64,000 nt of DNA, from contig CAYNRE010000005.1 of the NCBI GenBank assembly GCA_964399535.1, forward strand, positions 372,001 through 436,000, given 5' to 3'. Shown piece by piece: positions 52,933 through 61,249 of this stretch. The notes beneath the pieces were generated by a model. The model did no database searches and was not told the DNA's origin. It saw nothing but the letters and a program-made list of their open reading frames with translations. The stretch is from CAYNRE01 sp964399535 (GTDB lineage Bacteria; Planctomycetota; Planctomycetia; Pirellulales; CAYNRE01). How positions within the stretch are numbered: position 1 is the first letter of the stretch; every line of letters starts with the position of its first letter. The position numbers and the translations under genes were made by a program.

Positions 52933-53411
52933 TCGCGCTCGCTGGGAACCCGCTGGCGAGCCTTGACCATTAGCCGGCTGATTTCGGCCAGTTCGGCGCG
53001 CGTGAGATGGCCCAGGTTGGCGCGATGCGCCTCCAGAACCGGTTCGTCGAGGCTGGCCACCAGTTCGCGTCCCGGCTCGGTAATCGCCACCCGCACCACC
53101 CGGCGATCGGTCGAACTTCGCGCGCGCTGGACCCAGCCAGCCTGTTCCAAACGATCGATCAGCCGCGTAACATCGGGCTCTCGGGTAACCATTCGGGCCG
53201 CAACTTCCTGGCAGGGTAGTCCGGGCTCTCCCGCACCGCGCAAAATACGCAGCACGTTGTACTGCGGGTTGGTCAGTCCCGCCTGCTTAAACACCTGGCT
53301 CACGCTGCCCAGAAGCAAACCGCCGGTCCGCAGGATATTGAGCGTGGCCTCTTCTTCGGGCGACTGGAAGGCGTTGCGTTTCTTGAGCTCGCTTTGCAGA
53401 TTGCGGGCCAT
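52929..53411 (-). CDS. MarR family transcriptional regulator
   Basis: The protein is 160 residues from ATG 53411 (MARNLQSEL); the longer frame to 53480 has no support. It is a winged-helix dimer: a dimerisation helix with EEEATLNILRTGGLLLG, then QYNVLRILRGAG, the recognition helix in EVAARMVTREPDVTRLIDRLEQAGWV, and the wing with STDRRVVRVAIT. It is transcribed toward the amine-oxidation operon, overlapping its last gene tail to tail by four bases. The ligand is unknown. It may control the operon or an unrelated target; no adjacent dyad operator was found. Confidence 0.88.
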   Translation of the reverse strand: MARNLQSELKKRNAFQSPEEEATLNILRTGGLLLGSVSQVFKQAGLTNPQYNVLRILRGAGEPGLPCQEVAARMVTREPDVTRLIDRLEQAGWVQRARSSTDRRVVRVAITEPGRELVASLDEPVLEAHRANLGHLTRAELAEISRLMVKARQRVPSERD

Positions 53412-53760
53412 GTCGGGTACTCGGGAAAAACGAAACGGGGGGGGGAATCTGGCGGCAATCGCCCGGCGTTGCGGGCCCAAGGCCGGTTGCGGGGCGCGAC
53501 CGGCACCCCGCTATTGTACGTTTAACCGATTGTCGTGTCGACGAGCAATTGGCGGCGCCGTCGCTCGCCTGGTGCGGACCAAGATCCCACGGGTTCGCCA
53601 ACCCAGCGGGGGCCGGTCACGCGGGCGGCATGAGCACGCGGAAGCCAGCGCCATTTCACGAAGCCAGCGGCATTTCACCCGGCCAACGCGATCACATCCC
53701 TGCGCTCCGAAACACGCTGCGAGGAAGCGCTGGCCAGCAGACCTTGCCGGACTCGGCCGG
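53412..53760. other. Intergenic region containing a short tandem repeat
   Basis: About 350 bases separate the MarR gene start and the HtrA gene end. It contains the tandem repeat at 53641-53678. No gene is recognised. Confidence 0.45.
53641..53678. repeat. Tandem direct repeat, 2 x 19 bp
   Basis: GAAGCCAGCGCCATTTCAC (53641-53659) is followed directly by GAAGCCAGCGGCATTTCAC (53660-53678), a single mismatch. It is likely a replication-slippage product, or a paired protein-binding site. Confidence 0.6.
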
Positions 53761-55119
53761 CTATCGCCCTCGCCGCAGCCGCTGATCGTCGCGCAGCGTG
53801 ACGCGCACCTTCAGCTTCAGCGGTTTGCCGTCGCGCCACAGTTCGAGCGTGGCCTCTTCTCCCACTGCGGTCGCCGCTACCCGCTGGCTCAGTTCCAGCG
53901 GCGACCTGACCGCCTCGCCGTTCCACCGCAGCACCACGTCGCCCGTTTGGATTCCCGCGGCCTCGGCGGGTGAGTTCTCCCAAACCTCGGTCACCAGCGA
54001 GCCCTCGGGCAGTTCCAGCCCCAGCGACTCGGCCAGCTCGTCGGTCAGCTCTTTTTGGGCGACGCCGAGCCAGCCGCGGGCCACGCGCCCATCCGCACGA
54101 ATGCGCTGGTAGACCTCGCGGGCCAGCTCGCTGGGAATCGCGAAACTTACCCCTTGAAACGATTGGCCGACGATTTGCGTGTTGATGCCCACGATTTGCC
54201 CGCGGAGGTTCACCAGGGGGCCGCCGGAATTGCCCGGGTTCACGGCCGCGTCGGTCTGCAGGAAGTGTTGATAGGGGTTGTTGTTGATCACTCCCCGGTC
54301 GCGCTTGGCGCTGATAATGCCGGCGGTCACCGAGCGATCGAGGCCAAACGGGTTACCGACCGCCATGACCCAATCGCCAACTTCCAACTCGTTGCTGTCG
54401 CCCCAGGGGCAGGCCACCAAATCGCCGCCGCCGATCCTTAAAACAGCCAGATCGGTCAGCGGGTCGCTCCCCACGACCTCGACCCCGTCGTACGTGCGGC
54501 CGTCGGCCAGGTGCACATCGACCCGGTCGGCCTGGGCAATGACGTGATAGTTCGTCACTACGTAGCCCGCCGCGTCGACGATTACCCCTGAGCCCTCTCC
54601 CTTGGCCTCGCGCGGCGGCGTTAAGAGCGACCACTCGTCGTCACTGCGCGAACCTTCTCGAGCGATGCGCCGCATGGCGTCGACGTGAACCACGCTCGGC
54701 TCCACGCTCTGGGCCACCCAGCGAAACGCCTCGCTCGTGGCCGAAAGGCTCGACGACAAGCTGGCCAGGTTCAGCCGCGCCACGTCGGCCTTGGCCTGCT
54801 GCTGGCCGCGAGTAATGGCGTATTGAACCCGCTCGACCACCTGGGGAATGACCCAGGTAAGCGAAAGCAAAACCAACAGCAGAAACAGCCGCGTGGCGCG
54901 CCGCGACCAATAGCCCTCGGCCGACGCATGCGCCGGCAGCACCGCGGCCCGCATGGGCGGAAGCGGAGCCGCACTCACCGGCGCGCCCGGCGCCGCCGAG
55001 GTCTGTGTCGGAAGGTTCAACTCCGGCGACACGGGGGGCGTCGCGGGCAAAGCGGCTTGCCGCTCGGGCGCCAAGTGGTCCGAAGCGTGCCTCCGGGTCG
55101 CGTCCCAGGCGTCGTCCAT
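53761..55119 (-). CDS. HtrA/DegP-like serine protease with PDZ domain, membrane-anchored
   Basis: The protein is 452 residues from ATG 55119 (MDDAWD). A Pro-rich cytoplasmic segment and one membrane helix (about 78-92, FLLLVLLSLTWVI) anchor it. The trypsin-like domain carries the triad H192 (VTNYHVI), D223 (DPLTDLAVL) and S298 (GNSGGPLV). The substrate loop reads VGNPFGLDRSVTAGIIS. One PDZ domain at about 350-445 has ARGWLGVAQ and AGIQTGDVVLRWNGEAV. It would degrade or refold damaged proteins in the periplasm. Only one PDZ is present, as in DegS, but the N-terminal proline-rich region is longer than usual. Confidence 0.94.
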   Translation of the reverse strand: MDDAWDATRRHASDHLAPERQAALPATPPVSPELNLPTQTSAAPGAPVSAAPLPPMRAAVLPAHASAEGYWSRRATRLFLLLVLLSLTWVIPQVVERVQYAITRGQQQAKADVARLNLASLSSSLSATSEAFRWVAQSVEPSVVHVDAMRRIAREGSRSDDEWSLLTPPREAKGEGSGVIVDAAGYVVTNYHVIAQADRVDVHLADGRTYDGVEVVGSDPLTDLAVLRIGGGDLVACPWGDSNELEVGDWVMAVGNPFGLDRSVTAGIISAKRDRGVINNNPYQHFLQTDAAVNPGNSGGPLVNLRGQIVGINTQIVGQSFQGVSFAIPSELAREVYQRIRADGRVARGWLGVAQKELTDELAESLGLELPEGSLVTEVWENSPAEAAGIQTGDVVLRWNGEAVRSPLELSQRVAATAVGEEATLELWRDGKPLKLKVRVTLRDDQRLRRGR

Positions 55120-55471
55120 GTTCCGTGCGCTCCCCAAAGGGGCCGGCCAACCGGCAGACTACCGCCTCGGCCCTGCCCGGCAACCGACCCGGCGCGGACC
55201 GTGTCGCGCCCAGGTCAGAAACTCGGGGCCAGAGCTTTGAATTCAATTATACCTTGGTCGGCAGGCCGCTGGCCAATGGGGCATTGCGGGGCGTCGGGCG
55301 GGTCGATGGCCCCGCCCCGCTTGCCGCGAGCGATCCGGAGAGTCGATCCCATCGCCTTGGGGGGGCCAATCCCGTGAATTGACAGACGCCCGCCAACTCG
55401 TACCGTGCCCACTGACCAGCGCCCGGTGGGATGATTCGGACGCGCTTCCTGGAACAACTTCGGCCCTGACG
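55120..55471. other. Intergenic region between divergent htrA-type gene and aat
   Basis: About 350 bases hold the start regions of both genes. An AT-richer patch (around 55238-55258, AATTCAATTATACC) is a candidate promoter segment. No further gene is recognised. Confidence 0.45.
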
Positions 55472-56173
55472 ATGGTTTCTCGCTACTTTCCCGACCCAGC
55501 GCTGGCACCGGCCCATGGCCTGATCGGCGTCGGCGGCAAACTCGACCCCGCTTGGCTGGTCGACGCCTACTCGCACGGCATTTTTCCCTGGCCCAGCGGC
55601 GAGGGACAGTTGGCCTGGTGGTCGCCCGACCCCCGAGCGGTGATTGAGCTCGACCAGTTTCACGTCTCCCGCCGGTTGTCGCGCACGCTGCGCAGCGGGC
55701 GATTTGAACTGACCATGAACCGGGCGTTCGCCAGCGTCGTTTGGGGGTGCGCCAGCGCCCAGGACCGCCGCGGACAAACCTGGATCACCCGCGAGTTGGC
55801 GGCCGCCTACCTGCGTTTACATCGCCAGGGGCTGGCCCACAGCGTCGAGGCCTGGAGCCAGGGGCAACTCGTCGGGGGTGTCTACGGAGTGGCGCTCGGG
55901 GGCATGTTCGCGGGCGAGTCGATGTTTTACCGGGTGCGCGATGCCTCGAAAGTTGCCCTCGCCGCGCTCGTGGCGCAACTCAGGCAGCAGGGCTACGTGC
56001 TCTTCGATATACAGCAATCCAGCCAACACACCGCGCGGCTGGGTGCGCGCGAGATTCCGCGGCGAGAATTCCTGGCCCGGGTCGAGCAAGCCATTCGGCT
56101 TCCGGTTGCCTTCGGCAAAGCGCTGGTGTGCGACCTGCCTGCCCGCCCGGGCGGGGCTTCGCACGGCCGGTAA
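55472..56173 (+). CDS. aat: Leucyl/phenylalanyl-tRNA--protein transferase
   Basis: The protein is 233 residues from ATG 55472 (MVSRYFPDP); 31 upstream in-frame residues are excluded because the family starts at this FPDP. Key motifs are HGLIGVGGKL (for aat: GLLAxGGDL), YSHGIFPWPS, LAWWSPDPRAVIEL, GVYGVALGGMFAGESMF and LFDIQQSSQHTARLGAREIPR. It moves Leu or Phe from tRNA onto N-terminal Arg/Lys of proteins, marking them for ClpAP via the N-end rule. The length is normal (E. coli 234). It stands alone, with the protease gene divergent upstream; no clpS or clpA is nearby. Confidence 0.95.
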   Translation: MVSRYFPDPALAPAHGLIGVGGKLDPAWLVDAYSHGIFPWPSGEGQLAWWSPDPRAVIELDQFHVSRRLSRTLRSGRFELTMNRAFASVVWGCASAQDRRGQTWITRELAAAYLRLHRQGLAHSVEAWSQGQLVGGVYGVALGGMFAGESMFYRVRDASKVALAALVAQLRQQGYVLFDIQQSSQHTARLGAREIPRREFLARVEQAIRLPVAFGKALVCDLPARPGGASHGR

Positions 56174-56468
56174 CCCCCCAGAGATGGGCCTGCCTGCCCG
56201 CGTAACCCGATGACGCAGTCGGCCACTTTTTGGGCGGAATTGCTGGAAAATAGTTACGTCGCGCCCTTCCGGCCGAGCTGCCCTAGCGACTGGCGCGCTC
56301 GAAGCCTGGCGGTTGAATGCGTGAGCCGCGAACCCAAGCCATTGGCACACCCGCAACGGGCGCGAGCTTTAGCACCGAGCCGCCGGCCGGCAGCCACTCT
56401 GCGGCAGTGGACGCACCACTCGAGGCGTTTCAGCTCAACGTGTCGAGCGAAGCCAGAAATCGTCCGTT

Positions 56469-56993
56469 CTACATTCGCATTCCCGCCGGAACCGCGGTCG
56501 ACAGTACTGTCGAGTAGCACAGCGCCAACACGGCGAGCGCGACTAGCATCGCCGGGCGGATTCTCGCCAGCCACGTGAACAGCGACAGGACCAGAAGGGT
56601 CGTCGCGCCGATCGCCAGTTGGCAAACGGGGTGCGTTAAATTCACCTGCAGTGCGGTCGAAATCGGTACCGCCGACAAGAAGCCAGGCAGGCACGGCGCT
56701 AGCCGAAGATAATCGTTCGCCACCTGGTCCCAAGCCAGATAGGGGTGCCAGCGGCTTTGCTCGCTTGCCACGATGCATAGCGCGGCGGGCAAATAGAACG
56801 CGGCGGCGAGAATCAGCACGGGCCCCAGGTTGCGGCGGCGATCGGCTTGGGGCCCAATAAACAGCCCCAGCCAAACGAGCATCGGCAAGGCCGGCATCCA
56901 CAACAGCCCCAGCGCGAAGCAGCCCGTCGCGATCATCAACTGACGGATCGTGAATCGAAACTTTCTCGGCGGGGCCCCACGATCGCAACTCAT
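56469..56993 (-). CDS. Hypothetical polytopic membrane protein
   Basis: The 174-residue protein starts with basic residues and FRFTIRQLMIATGCFALGL, an N-terminal pattern seen in many planctomycete membrane proteins. About five hydrophobic segments follow: near 22-45, 58-76, 103-115, 122-145 and 148-166. No conserved functional family is recognised. It stands between aat and the degraded toxin region. The pattern of segments and the known N-terminal motif support a real gene; the role is unknown. Confidence 0.75.
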   Translation of the reverse strand: MSCDRGAPPRKFRFTIRQLMIATGCFALGLLWMPALPMLVWLGLFIGPQADRRRNLGPVLILAAAFYLPAALCIVASEQSRWHPYLAWDQVANDYLRLAPCLPGFLSAVPISTALQVNLTHPVCQLAIGATTLLVLSLFTWLARIRPAMLVALAVLALCYSTVLSTAVPAGMRM

Positions 56994-57220
56994 GGCCGCA
57001 TGATAACGTCAGACCGATCGACCTTGCCAGCTTCCGTAACTCGGATGCCGAAAAGGAACGCACGGGTGCCACGACGCTGAAAACGAACGTACCACCCGCA
57101 ACCTGGGCACGCTGACACTTGAGCATCGAACCACGATAAGGCTCAAGGAAGGCAGCCGGGAGCCTGCCCTACGGAACTAAGGCGCAGACTGCGGTAAAGC
57201 GGGCGATAAATCGATCCCAA

Positions 57221-57493
57221 CTACTGCTCACGGTTAGATCCCGCCGCTACTCGTTCGCCGTCCTGGGTTACCGTGTAATCGCTCTGCATCGGGTTGGAGG
57301 TCTCGACAAAAACCTGTGTCCCGTCTTCACGTTCGACGACGGTGAAGTAAGGCAGTTCGTTCGCGTCTGTGGCAACGATGTCGAATGTTTTTCCTGGCAA
57401 CAGAGTAAAGTCGCCCCCCCACGGCTCGACCCAAATCATGCGTGAGTGCGACGTGTCGTTAGTCAACACAATCTTGCTCGAAAAAGAAGTCAT
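57221..57493 (-). CDS. Hypothetical small protein downstream of toxin-like pseudogene
   Basis: The 90-residue protein has GAGGT about nine bases before its ATG. It reads as a small beta-rich protein: IVLTNDTSHSRMIWVEPWGGDFTLLPGKTF followed by YFTVVERE and VFVETSNP strands. Small proteins with a similar VEPWxxDFTLLPG pattern are familiar in planctomycetes but have no assigned role. Its place after the toxin-like gene suggests an immunity protein or a neutral companion; that is inference. Base composition is lower in GC than the operons on either side. Confidence 0.65.
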   Translation of the reverse strand: MTSFSSKIVLTNDTSHSRMIWVEPWGGDFTLLPGKTFDIVATDANELPYFTVVEREDGTQVFVETSNPMQSDYTVTQDGERVAAGSNREQ

Positions 57494-57558
57494 CGTATCG
57501 GCACCTCATCACCACGTTATCAACGCTGCCACAGCGAAAAGTGATCTCATCAAGGGAA

Positions 57559-58578
57559 TCATCCACCGTCGAGTAACGAAAGAATTTGTTGGAATAGCTG
57601 CACGCGCGCACCGGCGGCAGCACCACCCCTACCGGTTGCGGCAGCGTTCCTGTAGAAGTCCAGCCAATGCTGTGCGACTTCCCTGGTGACACCGGCTGCT
57701 CGCAACTCCGCCAACCTAATAGATTCAGCGCGCGCCTCGGCTTCTGCGGCACCGGTTCCCATCCCAATTAGCTTGCTAAAGCCTGCGTTGTTGCGGGCGC
57801 CAGCAAGAACATCTACCGCCTTGCCAACATTACTACTTGGGGCGGCCGCCGCGCCTGCTGCGTCGCCCGCACGAGTTGCCTTCGAGGCAACCGATTCGGT
57901 CACCTCTTCGACGCCTTCCTGGGCGAGTTTCTTAACGCCCAGTTTGCCAAGGTCTTGGAATACGTCAACAACGCCGAAGGGGAGGATGATCGGCACGCCG
58001 GCGATTTGGCTCGCCGCCTCTTCCACCGCCGTATCGGCCAGCTCGGTTACCACGAGCGGGGTTGCCGCCGCAGACGCGGCACCTACCGTTAATCCTCACA
58101 AGCCAGCAGCGGTCAATGCGGCCGCGCCGCCGAGCGCCGCCGCCGAAGTGCCCAGCGCCACCTTCTGCGCCGTTTGCAGATCGGCGTCCATCTCACTGGG
58201 ATGGATCAGAAAGTGCCAGTAGTCGCTCAGGCTGGGCCAATCCCACGAGGCGTCGCTCGCCGTGCCCGGCCTCTAGGCCATCCGCTCGCGCGGTGCCAAT
58301 TCGTGCAGCGCTTCCAAGCTGCGGGGGTCGGGCCGAGAGCTGAGCGGGTCGAAGCAACGTATGCGCTCTTGGGCTTCGGCCAAGATCGCTGCATGTGCGG
58401 CGCGACGAGCCGCCGCGGCGCGCTCGGCCCGCTGGACGCGGGCAGCGGAAAGCGCCGCAAGTTCGTCGAGCCGCCGAGCGATTTCGAGCAGCTTTTCGCG
58501 GCGCTCCCAGTTGTAAATCGGCTCGGCCAAACGCACTGTCCCCGGTGCGCGGCGGAAGCTGGATTGCCGATCAGCCAA
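57559..58578 (-). pseudogene. Degraded polymorphic-toxin-type (RHS-associated C-terminal) gene with two in-frame stops
   Basis: Three pieces lie in one frame. Bases 58578-58276 encode a helical charged segment (TTG start possible) ending ERMA. After a TAG at 58273-58275, a stretch reads WDWPSLSDYWHFLIHPSEMD and continues to a TGA at 58096-58098. A third part to 57559 has IAGVPIILPFGVVDVFQDLG and ends GVTREVAQHWLDFYRN...LLDGG. The DYWHFLIHPSEMD segment and the VTxxxAxxWxxFYRN tail are typical of the last parts of planctomycete RHS/polymorphic-toxin proteins (recognised from memory). No frameshift is needed to join the pieces, only read-through of two stops, so it appears to be a recently inactivated gene. 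The N-terminal end is open: a family B repeat starts 73 bases upstream. Confidence 0.65.
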
Positions 58579-58650
58579 TGACCCACCAACCGCCGCGCAC
58601 GGCCCACGCTACGAGGGGCCGTGGCCGGATTTCAAGCGGCCGGGTGTGTG

Positions 58651-58782
58651 GCGGCTGGGTGGCATGTCCCTGTTCTGCTGGAGAGCATGTTGGGTGCCAT
58701 GTCCACGCGCGCCGTGGACATGCAGAAGAATCCTGAAACATGGCCACTATGGGGTACCACTGTGGCCATGCCACCCAGCCGC
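58651..58782 (+). repeat. Family B MITE-like element, copy 1
   Basis: The element has perfect 16-bp terminal inverted repeats, GCGGCTGGGTGGCATG at 58651-58666 and its complement at 58767-58782. The core 120 bp (58657-58776) differs from copy 2 at two positions only. Internally it holds two more perfect 10-bp stems: CATGTCCACG/CGTGGACATG and, in copy 2, CATGGCCACT/AGTGGCCATG (one change in this copy). It has no coding capacity. It lies between the toxin pseudogene and the 197-residue gene. Confidence 0.85.
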
Positions 58783-58840
58783 AACAAGGGTTCACGGCGT
58801 CGAGTGGCACCCGACCGGACGCGGTGCGTGCCCTACCTCG

Positions 58841-59434
58841 CTACTTGCGGCTCGTAAGTTGATCGATCGCCAGCAATTCCAGACGCTTCGCCGAAAGCAG
58901 TTTCGAAAACTCCTCTTCGGACGAAAATCCCCGGATCAAATCCTCTAAAGCTGGAATTGCGTCGGTTGAAGTCAGTTCCGCGATGACGGAAACAAGTGCG
59001 CGCCGCAGCGCATTACTGTCCGAATCGGGTAGCTCATTCGACCAAATTGCCCTGAAGTCGTCGGCGAATTTGTCGAAATGGCAACAACGCGAGGCTGCGC
59101 GCAGACGCACGAGTTTGAGCAAGATCATTTCGCGTGCCGATTCGGCTGATCTCAACAGTTCCGTGCACTCGAGCAGAGCTAATTGAGCAAATCCCCCGGA
59201 CAATCGCCATTCGAGCCGGGCCATTCGGAGCTTTCGATTGTTAGGGAATTTATCAACTACTGACCGCCAAAACGCATCTCGTTCCTCTTTCTCCGCGACG
59301 TGCAGATTGTGGATCACGCGATCCGAATCGATGCCGTCCAATACGGCACGTCGAAACGACTCACGCGCATCCAGAAACTGGTTATCGTCAAGTTGTTGAT
59401 CGCCGGCTTCCGCGTGGTTTATGGCCATGTTCAT
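58841..59434 (-). CDS. Hypothetical helical protein, possible TPR-like or immunity protein
   Basis: The protein is 197 residues from ATG 59434 (MNMAINHAEAGD). The frame continues upstream through the family B repeat, which is not part of the gene. It is predicted to be all-helical with paired helices: LDARESFRRAVLDGID, DRVIHNLHVAEKEERDAFWRSVVDKF, then LALLECTELLRSAESAREMILLKLVRLRAA, and a C-terminal part LEDLIRGFSSEEEFSKLLSA. This resembles TPR or helical-repeat immunity and adaptor proteins. No family is recognised. It is lower in GC than the surrounding operons and is bracketed by two nearly identical MITE-like copies, which suggests accessory, mobile origin. Confidence 0.65.
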   Translation of the reverse strand: MNMAINHAEAGDQQLDDNQFLDARESFRRAVLDGIDSDRVIHNLHVAEKEERDAFWRSVVDKFPNNRKLRMARLEWRLSGGFAQLALLECTELLRSAESAREMILLKLVRLRAASRCCHFDKFADDFRAIWSNELPDSDSNALRRALVSVIAELTSTDAIPALEDLIRGFSSEEEFSKLLSAKRLELLAIDQLTSRK

Positions 59435-59450
59435 TTCGCTTTCAGCAGCC

Positions 59451-59570
59451 GGGTGGCATGTCCCTGTTCTGCTGGAGAGCATGTTGGGTGCCATGTCCAC
59501 GCGCGCCGTGGACATGCAGGAGAATCCTGAAACATGGCCACTATGGGGTACCACAGTGGCCATGCCACCC
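59451..59570 (+). repeat. Family B MITE-like element, copy 2
   Basis: The 120-bp element has perfect 10-bp ends (GGGTGGCATG and CATGCCACCC) and the same orientation as copy 1. It is 118 of 120 identical by direct comparison. It sits just upstream of the 197-residue gene, 17 bases from its start codon, so it may influence that gene's promoter or ribosome access. Confidence 0.85.
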
Positions 59571-60010
59571 TGCCTTCCTTGCGGGTCGCAGGGCGCTGGC
59601 CAGCGCCAACCGCCTCTCCCTAGTCGCCTTTGGTCTCTGCAAACGAAGGGCGTGGACACATTCCACTGGCCCAGTTGGCAGGATACACGGCCGGGTAGCA
59701 CCGTCGAACAGCACTCACCGAAGGCTTGTGCATTTCTTGAGGGTGACCCGGCTTTCGATATCTTCACGGTCGACGGCGGTGCATGACAAGTGTGTGCCAC
59801 CGGCTACGCAAGTGCTCCAGACGCCCAACACTGGTAGATCCAGTGACACCCAAAACCGAGACAAAAGAGCCTTCGATCGGAACAATTTGACCGTGCCACC
59901 CCGCCGTGCGCTCCGCGAAAACGCAAACGGCCACTTCCCAGCGAGATGGCTGGGAAATGGCCGGTGCACTTCGGTCGAACAAACGGTTTGCTGTGCGGTT
60001 CCGCCGAGCG
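59571..60010. other. Intergenic region between the accessory gene and an exported protein gene
   Basis: About 440 bases contain the inverted repeat at 59929-59962. Short open frames show no motif. No gene is recognised. Confidence 0.45.
59929..59962. repeat. Inverted repeat / hairpin
   Basis: GGCCACTTCCCAGC and GGCTGGGAAATGGCC pair around a 5-base loop with one mismatch (about 14-bp stem). It lies downstream of the minus-strand exported protein gene ending at 60011 and could be its terminator, or the relic of another small element. Confidence 0.45.
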
Positions 60011-60484
60011 CTAACGCGCGTCGGACAACTGCCGCGAGCGATAGAACGGGTTCTCCAGCCGCAAGGGCCGCGGGGCCGGCTCCTCGTGCGTCACCTGGCT
60101 CTGAGCGGGCTCGTCGGCCGAGGCCTCGGCCCCTGGCGACGGCGGGGGGCTGGCGCTGGTCGACCGAGGAGCCGCCGCTTGCGGAACCGTGAAGAACGGG
60201 TTCAGCACTACTTCCGGGGCCACCCACTTCACGTCTGGGGTCATCACCCCCGGCGGGTAGGCCCAGGGGCTGTAGCCGTAGGTCCGCGGCACGGGCCGGC
60301 TGTAGTACACCGGCGGATGGGCCGCGTAGTAGGGAAGGTAGTCGAGATTGTTAGGGCTGAAACCGTTGCCGAAGTACTGCCAGGCCATTCCGCCAAAGCC
60401 GACTTGTGCCTGGGCAGGCGCGGCCTGCAGGGCGCCCGTCAGAACCAAGGCTCCCGCGAGCCACGGAGCGTGCCGAAGATTCAT
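60011..60484 (-). CDS. Hypothetical exported protein, Tyr/Pro-rich
   Basis: The protein is 157 residues from ATG 60484 (MNLRHAPWL). A signal peptide of about 26 residues ends APAQA. The mature part is aromatic and Pro-rich, with YYAAHPPVYYSRPVPRTYGY and a WAYPPGV segment, followed by a Pro/Ser/Glu-rich low-complexity stretch and a terminal NPFYRSRQ. Similar small exported proteins with Tyr/Pro repeats are common in planctomycetes and may belong to the cell surface. No function is known. It is preceded on the same strand by a small lipoprotein gene 128 bases upstream. Confidence 0.75.
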   Translation of the reverse strand: MNLRHAPWLAGALVLTGALQAAPAQAQVGFGGMAWQYFGNGFSPNNLDYLPYYAAHPPVYYSRPVPRTYGYSPWAYPPGVMTPDVKWVAPEVVLNPFFTVPQAAAPRSTSASPPPSPGAEASADEPAQSQVTHEEPAPRPLRLENPFYRSRQLSDAR

Positions 60485-60612
60485 GGTGCCAAACCTTGTA
60501 AGAAGCCAGAGAGAAACCGCGCCCGGCCCTCTAGGGTGCCCGGACCTCGGACGGCGCCCTCCAGAGCGGAAGGGCCCCTCTTTCTTCCAGGCTAATTCGA
60601 TTGCCTGGGCAC

Positions 60613-60915
60613 TCAACCCGGATTCGCCTGGGTTTCGGTCGGCTGGGGCTCGGAGGGCAAAATCGAGCCCGGGCCCAGTTCCGGTTCCTCGCCAGCGGCG
60701 TCGCCCGCGGCGGGCAGGCTGCCCGAACCCGGCGTTTCGGCCGATTCGGCAGACGGAACCTCTAGCTCAGGCAGGGGATAGGGCTCGCCGGTGCCTGGAA
60801 ACTGCTGGGGGTCGGTCAGCAGCGTGCCGGCGTCGGCCGGAACCTGAATCCGGGGCCCGCACCCCGGCGCGGTCGTCAGCAGTAGCCCCGCCAGCAGAAT
60901 TCCAAATCGCAACAT
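60613..60915 (-). CDS. Small predicted lipoprotein
   Basis: The 100-residue protein has a signal peptide of lipoprotein type, LLAGLLLTTAPGC, with Cys at position 19 (the lipobox is relaxed). The rest is low-complexity, rich in Pro, Glu, Gly and Ser, without predicted fold. It is on the same strand and upstream of the Tyr/Pro-rich exported protein, so the two may share a transcript and act together at the envelope. No family is recognised. A real gene is likely, but low-complexity composition lowers certainty. Confidence 0.62.
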   Translation of the reverse strand: MLRFGILLAGLLLTTAPGCGPRIQVPADAGTLLTDPQQFPGTGEPYPLPELEVPSAESAETPGSGSLPAAGDAAGEEPELGPGSILPSEPQPTETQANPG

Positions 60916-61249
60916 GGGTCCTCAGATCCGGGGGTTCGCGGGCCGGGTAGCTAGACGCGGCAGGTGGTTCCGGGGGCCAGGCTGGAGGGTTCGCCCTGGG
61001 CCGAAGCCGACCGCTAACTTGCGCCGGCGCAGGTTCGTTGGGCCACGGCCGGGCCTAGGCGCGACGCACCGAGCCCGATTGTAACGATCGGGCCCCCTCG
61101 CGTCTGCAAGGGGTTGTCGGGCCGGAACTTCGACCGATGAAAAACTTGCCGTCTATCGCCCGGCGGGGGTATGATCCAGCCGGCCGGCCGCGCTCGGCGG
61201 ATGGAGTCGTTTCTCCGCGCCCCCGAGCGCCCAGAATCGAGGCCCCGGC

